A model generated the notes under the pieces. That model was not told the DNA's origin. It saw only the letters and a program-made list of their open reading frames with translations, and ran no database searches. The position numbers and the translations under genes were made by a program. From Bog-756 sp963699345 (GTDB lineage: Bacteria; Actinomycetota; Acidimicrobiia; Acidimicrobiales; RAAP-2): a DNA stretch of 64,000 nt. The DNA lies in the NCBI GenBank assembly GCA_963699345.1, contig CAVOTL010000005.1, positions 1,426,001 to 1,490,000 on the forward strand. Reading direction: 5' to 3'. Below, piece by piece: positions 57,533 to 64,000 of the stretch (position 1 is the first letter of the stretch; each line of letters starts with the position of its first letter).

Positions 57533-60032
57533 CTACGTCGGCTCGTGGGCCGCCTCGGGTCCGGCGATGAGCTCGTAGTCGGGGTTGAGGATGGCCTGGC
57601 GCCGGGCCCAGTCACCCACCATCCCCTCGACCACCAGGCGGGCTCCGGGCTGGATCCCCGGAATGCGGCGCCGCCCCTGGAACACCAGGAGCAGGTTGCC
57701 GCTGTCGTCGGCCAGCAGACATTCGAGGTTGGACGTCCCGGCCCGCGGCTGGACCCGCACCGAGCGAACCCGGCCGGCGACCCGCACCCGCTGGCGCCAC
57801 TGGACGTCGCCGATCGGGACGGTGCCCCGGGCCCGCTCGCCGAAGGCCTGGCGGTGCGACAGGGCCCGGGCCGCCCGTTCCCGGTCGGCCGCCTTGTCGG
57901 CCGCCCGCTGGCCGTGGGACGGCGGTCCACCCTCCTCCTCGGGGCGGCGCCGCCACTCCCGCCGGTTCGACCACCAGCCACCCGACAGCTGGTACGGCAC
58001 CACCGTGGCGTTGACGTGCTCCAGGTGGCCGACGGCGGTGGCGATGGTCTCCGCGGTGTTGTCGTGCAGCACCCGCTGCCAGCCGGAGGCGAAGATGCGG
58101 CGGGGCAGCAGGATGGTCAGCTCCGTGCGGCGGTCGGCCACCGTTTCCGCGGCCAGCTCCAGGGCGGCCCGGGTGAGGCGCCGGTCCTCGCACTCCTGGA
58201 TGTCGAGGGGGAAGTCGGACAGACCGAGCCGGCGCCACTCGTCCTCGAGCTGGTGGGAGGCCAGCGGGTCCAGGGCGAAATGGATGGCCCGCAGCTCGTC
58301 GGGATGGAGGGTCCGCGGCGTACTGCAGGGCACGGGCCGTGGCCATGTCCAGCCGGTCCACCAGGACGACCACGACATGGCGGGTCAGGACCGGGGCCTC
58401 GGCCGCCTCGGAGGCGCCTTCTTCGAGCTGCTCGTCCTCGACCATGTACTGGCGGTGGAGACGGATGAGCCCGAAGAACATGAGGGGCCCGACGAACACC
58501 ACGACCCACGCGCCCTCCTTGAACTTCACCGTGGCGAAGATGAGGACGACGATGGCCGACAGGACGGCGGACAGGCCGTTGATGAACACGTGGCGGCGCC
58601 ACGTGCCCGAGGACTTGTCGTCGAGCCAGTGCTTCACCATGCCCAGCGCCGGCCATGGTGAACCCGGTGAAGACCCCGATGGCGTAGAGCGCCACCAGGG
58701 CCGACAGGTCGGCCCCGGTGACCACGATCAGGATGAGGGCCACCACGGTGAGGACGATGATCCCGTTGGAGAACGCCAGCCGGTGCCCCCGCCGGGTCAG
58801 CTGCTTGGGGAGGTACTTGTCCTCGGCCACGTAGCTGGCCAGGAACGGGAAGCCGTTGAAGCTCGTGTTGCCTCCGGTGTAGAGGATGAGGACGGTCGCC
58901 GCCTGCACGATGTAGAAGGCGACGTTGCCGAAGGGCCCGTGGCCGAAGACGAGCTGGACCTCCTGGGAGACCACCGTCGGGGTCCCGCCGGTGTAGGGAG
59001 TGGCGTGGGTCCAGTGGGCGAGGAGGGTCACGCCGAGCACCAGGAAGGCGAGCACCGAGCTCATCACCACCAGTGTCTGGCGGGCGTGCCGGGAGGCGGG
59101 CTCGCGGAAGGTGGCCACACCGTTGGAGATGGCCTCGAGACCGGTCAGCGAGGAGCCGCCGTTGGCGAACGAGCGGAGGATGATGATGAAGGTGGCGCCG
59201 TACAGCCAGGACGGACCGTTGGCGGCGTGGGTCTGCGCCAGCGGACAGCCGGTCGTGGCCGTGGCCACGCAGTGGGCGGCGATGACCTGGGGGTGGAGCT
59301 GGCCCATCGCCTCCTTGATGTACCCGGCGACCACCACGAAGGCCAGGCTGAAGATGAAGAAGTAGGTCGGGAAGGCGAACAACTTGCCCGCCTCCCGGAT
59401 GCCCCGGAGGTTGCCGTAGAGCAGGAGGAGGATCACGCCCACGGTGATCGGCTCGACGTCCAGGGCGTGAGGCGAGGGGAACGCGCTGGCCAGGCCGTCG
59501 GTGCCGGCGGCCGTCTGGACGGCGACGGTGACCGTGTAGTCGATGAGCAGGGCGACGGCGGCGATCTGGGCGACCTTCGGCGCCGAAGTTCTCGCGGGCC
59601 ACCACGTAGGCGCCGCCGGCCTGGGTGTAGAGCTTGATGACGTCGAGGTAGGAGAGGGTGACGAAGAAGAGGACGCCGAGGATGGCCATGGTGATGGGCA
59701 CCAGCAGGGCTGAAGGCGGCCAGCCCGACGAACGGGATCAGCTGGTTGAGCATCTCCTCGGAGCCGTAGGCCGAGGACGAGATGCAGTCGGGGGCGAGCA
59801 CGCCCAGGGCGGAGGGACGGCCGAGGCGCTCGTCGCCGAGCTTTTCGTTGACCAGCGGCGGCCCGAGCAGCACGTTCTTCATCCGGTAGCGGAGCGTCTC
59901 GGGGAGGTCGACCTTCACCACCGGGGACGCCGTCGGTCGGGGCGGCGGCGCCGTGGCCCGCCGTGGGCCGGTGCCGGATCCGGTGTCGCCGGGCGCGGCG
60001 ACCGGTGCGCCCGTGCCGACGTCAGGATCCAT
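57533..60032 (-). CDS. KimA-like K+ permease fused to a C-terminal OB-fold domain, frame breaks
   Basis: About 830 residues in five frames. The N-terminus (RYRMKNVLLGPPLVNEKLGD, then GVLAPDCISSSAYGSEEML) and KLYTQAGGAYVVARENFG match the KimA/YdaO branch of the APC-KUP superfamily of K+ importers. About twelve helices follow, then a cytosolic domain (RHVVVVLVDRLDMATARAL, ELTILLPRRIFASGWQRVLH). The last frame continues without a break into RVRVAGRVRSVRVQPRAGTS and GARLVVEGMVGDWARRQAIL, an OB-fold resembling proteins usually encoded separately next to trkA genes in actinobacteria. Extra bases lie near 59707, 59583, 58650 and 58318. A TCTAAT -10 box ends 6 nt before ATG 60032. It is divergent from two TrkA genes. 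Confidence 0.78.
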
Positions 60033-60038
60033 CCCCTC

Positions 60039-60044
60039 ATTAGA
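60039..60044 (-). promoter_or_regulatory. -10 box (TCTAAT) of the KimA-like gene
   Basis: TCTAAT, 5 of 6 to TATAAT, then GAGGGG and the ATG at 60032; leaderless spacing. Confidence 0.5.
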
Positions 60045-60136
60045 GCATGCCCCACCGGTGTGCCCCGCCGTCCGGTGACGGGTGGTCGGTACCGGGTCGC
60101 CCCACTGAGTTGTGCCGACGTGTCGATGCGTGTTGC

Positions 60137-60823
60137 ATGGTGCCCGTGCACATCGTCATCGTCGGATGCGGGCGGGTCGGCTCGGGCCTGGGCGCGGACC
60201 TCACCGCCCAGGGCCACTCGGTGGCCATCATCGACCGCAACGCCAAGGCGTTCCGCCGGCTCCCGGCCGACTGGTCGGGCACCACGGTGGTGGGTTCGGG
60301 ATTCGATCGCGACGACCTCGAGCAGGCCGGCGCCCCCGGGGCGGCCGCCCTGGCCGCGGTGACCAGCGGCGACAACTCCAACATCCTGACGGCCCGCATC
60401 GCCCGCGAGACGTACGGGATCCCCAACGTCGTCGCCCGCATCTACGACCCGCGCCGGGCCCAGATCTACCTGCGGCTCGGGATCGCCACCGTGGCCACCG
60501 TGTCGTGGACCATCGAGCAGGTGCGCCACCAGCTGCTGCCGTCCGGGATCGAGGCCGAGTGGTCCGACCCCACCGGGGGCGTGTCGCTCATCGAGCGCCG
60601 CCTGCCCGAGCGGTGGGCCGGCAAGCGTCTGGCGGACCTGTCGGTGCCCGGGGAGGTCACGCTGGTGGCGGTCACCCGGGCGGGCACGGTGCGCCTCGAC
60701 TTCGCCGACCTCGTCGGCCAGGACGGCGACATCCTGCACCTCGTCGCCACCACCGAGGCCCTCGAGCGGTTCCAGGAGCGGCTGATCGGCGCCGCCGCGG
60801 CCCGGGCCGGGGGCCCCGAATGA
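60137..60823 (+). CDS. TrkA-family K+ transport regulatory subunit (CeoB-like)
   Basis: A 228-residue RCK protein. VHIVIVGCGRVGSGLGADL is the Rossmann nucleotide loop, with an acidic AIIDRN turn. TARIARETYGIPNVVARIYD and IYLRLGIATVATVSWTIEQV complete RCK_N. A degenerate RCK_C domain follows (GEVTLVAVTRAGTVRLDFAD). It gates K+ channels or transporters in response to NAD(H) or ATP, and RCK_C domains can bind c-di-AMP in Gram-positives. The ATG overlaps no upstream gene; the stop overlaps the next TrkA gene by ATGA. Intact. Confidence 0.92.
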   Translation: MVPVHIVIVGCGRVGSGLGADLTAQGHSVAIIDRNAKAFRRLPADWSGTTVVGSGFDRDDLEQAGAPGAAALAAVTSGDNSNILTARIARETYGIPNVVARIYDPRRAQIYLRLGIATVATVSWTIEQVRHQLLPSGIEAEWSDPTGGVSLIERRLPERWAGKRLADLSVPGEVTLVAVTRAGTVRLDFADLVGQDGDILHLVATTEALERFQERLIGAAAARAGGPE

Positions 60824-61482
60824 AGGTCGCCATCGCCGGGGCCGGCAGCGTCGGGACGGCCATCGCCGCCGACCTCCACGCCGCCGGCCACGAGGTGCTC
60901 CTGATCGAGCAGGACCCGGACCTCGTCGCCCGTCAGCGCCACGAGCTGGCCGTCACCTGGATCGTCGCCGACGCCTGCGAGGTGGCGTCACTGGACGCGG
61001 CCGGACTGTCGACGGTCGACGTGGTCGTGGCCGCCACCGGGGACGACGAGGACAACCTGGTCGTCTCCCTCCTGGCCAAGCAGGAGTTCGCCGTTCCCCG
61101 CGTGGTGGCCCGCGTGAACCATCCGAAGAACCAGTGGCTCTTCACCGAGACGTGGGGCGTCGACGTGTCGGTCTCCACCCCCCAGCTGCTGACCGCGCTG
61201 GTCGAGGAGGCCGTGTCGGTGGGCAGCCTCGTCCGGCTGCTGCGCTTCCAGGGGGGCAACGCCCACCTGGTCGAGGTGACCCTGGCCGAGGACTCGCCCG
61301 CCGACGGGGTGTCGGTGGCCGACCTCGGCGTGCCCCGCGACGCCACCATCGTGGCGGTGGTGCGCTCCGACCGCCTGATCGTGCCCCGGGGCGACACCCG
61401 ACTGGCCGTCGGCGACGAGGTCCTGGTGCTCATCACCGCCGATGCGGAGGACGAGGTGCAGCGCCTGCTGGTCGGGCCCTGA
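60820..61482 (+). CDS. TrkA-family K+ transport regulatory subunit (CeoC-like)
   Basis: 220 residues, paralogous to its upstream neighbour. KVAIAGAGSVGTAIAADLHA is the nucleotide loop, followed by LLIEQDPDLVARQ, ATGDDEDNLVVSLLAKQEF, PRVVARVNHPKNQWLF and a fuller RCK_C domain (LGVPRDATIVAVVRSDRLIV, GDEVLVLITADAEDE). The pair is the standard actinobacterial ceoB-ceoC arrangement next to an APC permease. The ATG overlaps the previous stop (ATGA), and a HAD gene follows after 5 bp. Intact. A good candidate c-di-AMP receptor given disA at 16.3 kb (inference). Confidence 0.92.
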   Translation: MKVAIAGAGSVGTAIAADLHAAGHEVLLIEQDPDLVARQRHELAVTWIVADACEVASLDAAGLSTVDVVVAATGDDEDNLVVSLLAKQEFAVPRVVARVNHPKNQWLFTETWGVDVSVSTPQLLTALVEEAVSVGSLVRLLRFQGGNAHLVEVTLAEDSPADGVSVADLGVPRDATIVAVVRSDRLIVPRGDTRLAVGDEVLVLITADAEDEVQRLLVGP

Positions 61483-61487
61483 CCTCC

Positions 61488-62276
61488 ATGCGGGCCGCCT
61501 TCTTCGATCTCGACAAGACCGTCATCGCCAAGGCCTCGATCGCCGCGTTCGGCCGCCCCTTCTACCGGGGCGGCCTCATCAACCGCCGGCTCATCGCCCG
61601 CTCGGTCGTGTCCCAGATCATCTACCTGCACCTCGGCGCGTCCGAGCAGAAGCTCGCCCGGGTGCGCGAGTCGATGCTCGCCCTGACCAAGGGGTGGGAC
61701 CGGGAGCGGATCCGCGAGATCGTCCGCGAGGCGCTCGAGGAGACGGTCGAGCCGATCATCTACGCCGAGGCGCTCGACCTGATCGAGGCCCACCGGGCCG
61801 CCGGCCACAAGGTCTACCTGGTGTCGGCGTCGCCCGAGGAGATCGTGGAGCCGCTCGCCGAGCACCTCGGCGTCGACGGCTGCATCGCCACCCGGGCGGT
61901 GGTCGACGACGAGGGCCGCTACGCCGGGGAGATGGAGTTCTACGCCTACGGCCCGTTCAAGGCCGAGGCCATGCGGGCCCTGGCCGAGGTCGAGGGGCTC
62001 GACCTGGCCGAGTCGTCGGCCTACTCCGACTCCTACACCGACCTGCCCATGCTCGAGGCCGTCGGCCACCCGGTGGCGGTCAATCCCGACCGGGTGCTGG
62101 CCAAGGTGGCCAAGGAGCGCGAGTGGGAGGTCATGCAGTTCACCAAACCGGTGCGCCTCCGGGACCGCGTCAGCGTTCCCAGCCTGTCGACCACGGCCAC
62201 CGCGGCCGGAGTCACCGCGGTGGCGACGGCCGGGGCGTTGGTGGTGTGGCGGATGTCCCGCCGCGCCCAGGGCTGA
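61488..62276 (+). CDS. HAD-IB family (SerB-like) phosphatase with C-terminal membrane helix
   Basis: 262 residues. Motif I is AAFFDLDKTVIAKAS, the substrate-cap region is helical (RRLIARSVVSQIIYLHL), motif II is VYLVSASPEEIVEPLAEHL, the lysine region is YGPFKAEAM, and motif III is SSAYSDSYTDLPMLEAVG. A hydrophobic segment near the end (AGVTAVATAGALVVW) with a basic tail (RMSRRAQG) suggests membrane anchoring. These HAD-IB proteins act on phosphoserine-like or lysophospholipid-type substrates; which one cannot be told. It follows the trkA pair by 5 bp. Intact. Confidence 0.88.
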   Translation: MRAAFFDLDKTVIAKASIAAFGRPFYRGGLINRRLIARSVVSQIIYLHLGASEQKLARVRESMLALTKGWDRERIREIVREALEETVEPIIYAEALDLIEAHRAAGHKVYLVSASPEEIVEPLAEHLGVDGCIATRAVVDDEGRYAGEMEFYAYGPFKAEAMRALAEVEGLDLAESSAYSDSYTDLPMLEAVGHPVAVNPDRVLAKVAKEREWEVMQFTKPVRLRDRVSVPSLSTTATAAGVTAVATAGALVVWRMSRRAQG

Positions 62277-62460
62277 CCCGACCCCGGGCCGATCGACTCG
62301 GGGTGCCGCCCGCTACCGGGCTGGTCGGTCCCTCGCCCCGTCGACCGCGACGCATCCGGTCGCGCTCGACGACCGGATGGGTGGACGGTGGGTGTGGGAC
62401 CGGCGGTCCGACCGACCGCCGGGGCGGCCGCCTGCCCTACCGGGCTGGAGTCGCTTGCGC

Positions 62461-62535
62461 TCAGGCGGAGCGCAGCCGCTGGGCGGCGATGGCACCGAGG
62501 GCGATGATGACGGCGAGGATGATGAGCTTCTTCAT
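62461..62535 (-). CDS. 24-residue single-helix membrane peptide
   Basis: ATG 62535 to TGA 62463: Met-Lys-Lys, one hydrophobic helix (LIILAVIIALGAIAA), then QRLRSA. It resembles the short DLW-39-type membrane peptides of actinobacteria but lacks their acidic tail. A purine-rich GGAGAGGATAGGA stretch lies upstream. Its composition and positive ends fit a real membrane peptide. It sits between the HAD gene (convergent) and the sigma gene (same strand). Function unknown. Confidence 0.5.
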   Translation of the reverse strand: MKKLIILAVIIALGAIAAQRLRSA

Positions 62536-62596
62536 GGGGTGGATCCTATCCTCTCCCCCGGGGGCGCGGTCCAGGGGGGACCGGGCCGTGCGGCCG

Positions 62597-63541
62597 CTAG
62601 ACGGTCAGCAGGTCGCGGGCGCCGGTGTCCGAGGACGGGTGGCGCAGCTTCGACATGGCCCGGGCCTCGATCTGGCGGATCCGCTCGCGGGTCAGGTTGA
62701 AGTGCTCGCCGACCTCCTCGAGCGTGCGCGGCTCGCCCCGGTCGAGACCGAAGCGCAGGCGCAGGATCTCGCGCTCCCGCTCGTCGAGCGGTGACAGCAG
62801 GCGGCCGATCTCCTCGGGCAGGAGCGACACGGCGGCGACCTCGAAGGGCGACTCCGCCGAACGGTCCTCGACCACGTCGCCCAGCTCGGCGTCGCCGTCC
62901 TCGCGGAGCGGCTCGGACAGCGACAGCGGCTCGGCCCGGAAGCGCAGCGCCTCGACCAGCTTGTCCTCGGGCATCTCGACCTCGGCGCCCAGCTCGGCCA
63001 GCGTGGCCGGGCGGCCGTACTTGAGCTCCAGGCGGGCCTGGGCCTTCTGCACCCGAGCCAGGGTGTCGCCGGCGTGCACGGGCAGCCGGATGGTCCGACC
63101 CGTGTTGGCGATGCCGCGGGTGATGGCCTGGCGGATCCACCAGGTGGCGTACGTGGAGAACTTGAAGCCCTTGCGCCAGTCGAACTTCTCGACGGCGTGC
63201 ATCAGCCCGAGGTTGCCCTCCTGGATGAGGTCGAGCAGCGGCAGGCCGGAGGCCTGGTACTTCTTGGCGATCGACACCACGAGGCGCAGGTTCGACTGCA
63301 CGAAGGTCTGCTGGGCCGACTCGCCCTGCAGCACGGTGCGGCGCAGCTCGCGCTTCTTCGCCGGGGTCAGCCCCTTGGGGGCCGACTGGATCTGGGCATC
63401 GGCCTCGCGGCCGGCCTCGATGGCCTGCGCCAGCCGGACCTCGTCGTCCTTGGTCAGCAACGGGTACTGGCCGATATCGGTCAGGTACAGTCGGACGAGG
63501 TCCTCGTCGTCTCGCTCGAGCCGCTCCTTTGCCAAGTTCAC
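62597..63541 (-). CDS. Sigma-70 family principal-type sigma factor (SigA/SigB-like)
   Basis: 314 residues from GTG 63541 (AAGGA 4 nt upstream). Region 1.2 (LVRLYLTDIGQYPLLTKDDE), region 2 (NLRLVVSIAKKYQASGLPLL, DLIQEGNLGLMHAVEKFDWR, FKFSTYATWWIRQAITRGIA), region 3 (LPVHAGDTLARVQKAQARLE) and region 4 (REREILRLRFGLDRGEPRTL, TRERIRQIEARAMSKLRHP) are complete. It lacks the long region 1.1 of the usual housekeeping sigma and has only a short acidic linker, so it may be the principal or a SigB-type factor. The frame is open to 63679, but that segment contains the promoter. Intact. Confidence 0.92.
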   Translation of the reverse strand: MNLAKERLERDDEDLVRLYLTDIGQYPLLTKDDEVRLAQAIEAGREADAQIQSAPKGLTPAKKRELRRTVLQGESAQQTFVQSNLRLVVSIAKKYQASGLPLLDLIQEGNLGLMHAVEKFDWRKGFKFSTYATWWIRQAITRGIANTGRTIRLPVHAGDTLARVQKAQARLELKYGRPATLAELGAEVEMPEDKLVEALRFRAEPLSLSEPLREDGDAELGDVVEDRSAESPFEVAAVSLLPEEIGRLLSPLDEREREILRLRFGLDRGEPRTLEEVGEHFNLTRERIRQIEARAMSKLRHPSSDTGARDLLTV

Positions 63542-63615
63542 CAGGTCCTTCGGTTTCCCACCTGCGTGGGGACGCTCCGCCTTCCGTGAGGGCTGCCCGG
63601 ATGGCGGGACCGACG

Positions 63616-63643
63616 ACGGTAGGCTGAGCGAGTTCGGGCGCAA
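63616..63643 (-). promoter_or_regulatory. Promoter of the sigma-factor gene
   Basis: TTGCGC (63643-63638), 16-bp spacer, TACCGT (63621-63616), about 70 nt upstream of GTG 63541. The TACCGT hexamer is the same as at topA. Confidence 0.5.
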
Positions 63644-63707
63644 CGATCGCTGCTCTACGCAGTTTACCGGACGCGTCAACCCCTCCGAACGGCGCCCCGG
63701 GGCGCCG

Positions 63708-64000
63708 TCAGTCGGCGGGGACCCAGTCCGGCAGCGGCACGAGCCCCGAGTGCGCGCCCGCCGCCACCGCCACCGACTCGAGGCGCTCCTGGAACCCGTA
63801 GACGGCGGCCACGTCGTGGGGTCGGGTGACCAGGCGCTGCACCAGCCGCTCGCCGGCCAGCCAGTCCTCGGTCCCGTCCCGCAGCACCAGGGTGAGGGCC
63901 CGACGCAGCGGGGCGTCGGCCACCGGCGAGGTCACCCGCAGGTGCCGGGTGTAGGTGGTCACGAGCCTCGGGAGGACCACCCGGTAGAGCCCGGCCAGCC
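63708..64000 (-). CDS. Unrecognised protein, C-terminal part (runs off the window)
   Basis: At least 97 residues in one open frame reaching the window edge: LAGLYRVVLPRLVTTYTRHL, then SPVADAPLRRALTLVLRDGT, EDWLAGERLVQRLVTRPHDV, and the end AGAHSGLVPLPDWVPAD. It is mostly amphipathic helix with paired Arg and Glu, compatible with a ferritin-like or other helical bundle, but I do not recognise a family. The start lies outside the window. Confidence 0.55.
   Translation of the reverse strand, partial: LAGLYRVVLPRLVTTYTRHLRVTSPVADAPLRRALTLVLRDGTEDWLAGERLVQRLVTRPHDVAAVYGFQERLESVAVAAGAHSGLVPLPDWVPAD

Overview
This is 64 kb of very GC-rich actinobacterial chromosome. The gene order is the usual actinobacterial one: clpC-radA-disA-carD-ispD-ispF-rlmB, tilS-hpt-folE-folP-folB-folK-panC-nadB-nadC-coaX, topA-tmk-holB, and sigR-rsrA. 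The 42-residue GYWLVAADGG-type repeats of one secreted protein, together with ergothioneine genes and a mycothiol-type anti-sigma factor, suggest an Acidimicrobiia-like lineage (inference). I see no phage, transposon, plasmid or CRISPR content. The window reads as core chromosome with a few accessory islands.

Layout. 1-9.3 kb: a TetR fragment, a BI-1 membrane protein, a SAM-riboswitch-controlled threonine-synthase-like gene with a sulfur-carrier gene, gpgS, a DHA2 efflux pump with its TetR repressor, otsA/otsB and a LytR_C protein. 9.3-13.4 kb: tRNA-Thr, a membrane protein, egtB-egtD and a DUF427 gene. 13.4-21.8 kb (minus): rlmB, ispF, ispD, carD, disA, radA, clpC. 22-29.5 kb: a polyprenyl synthase, a DinB protein and an accessory block (DUF2855, TetR, SRPBCC, sulfatase, beta-propeller, small membrane protein). 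29.6-40.6 kb (minus): one long cofactor operon for folate, pantothenate/CoA and NAD, with hpt and tilS. 40.6-49.6 kb (minus): rsrA-sigR, a roughly 1350-residue secreted glycosidase-like protein, an oxidoreductase, a DUF385 protein and a sedolisin protease. 49.8-57.3 kb (minus): tRNA-Thr, holB-tmk-topA and an H+-pyrophosphatase. 57.5-64 kb: a KimA-like K+ permease fused to an OB fold, divergent from two TrkA proteins and a HAD hydrolase, then a tiny membrane peptide, a principal-type sigma factor and a partial gene.

Most promising biology. (1) A threonine-synthase homologue is coupled to a MoaD/ThiS-like carrier under a SAM riboswitch whose P1 helix touches the Shine-Dalgarno. This suggests methionine (homocysteine) synthesis rather than threonine synthesis. 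(2) disA, a KimA-like permease with an OB-fold tail and two TrkA subunits point to c-di-AMP/K+ control. (3) A protein-tyrosine-phosphatase-like gene in the folate operon has HQx5R in place of HCx5R. (4) A recurrent leaderless-promoter geometry (TANNNT, start codon 12-13 nt after its first base) and repeated GTGA stop/start overlaps describe how this genome starts translation.

Caution: roughly half of the genes carry apparent single-base insertions, more than 60 in total. The near-identical repeat copies at 41.6-42.4 kb show extra single bases directly, so I treat these as probable sequence errors and annotate the genes whole. Ends of frameshifted genes are best estimates.
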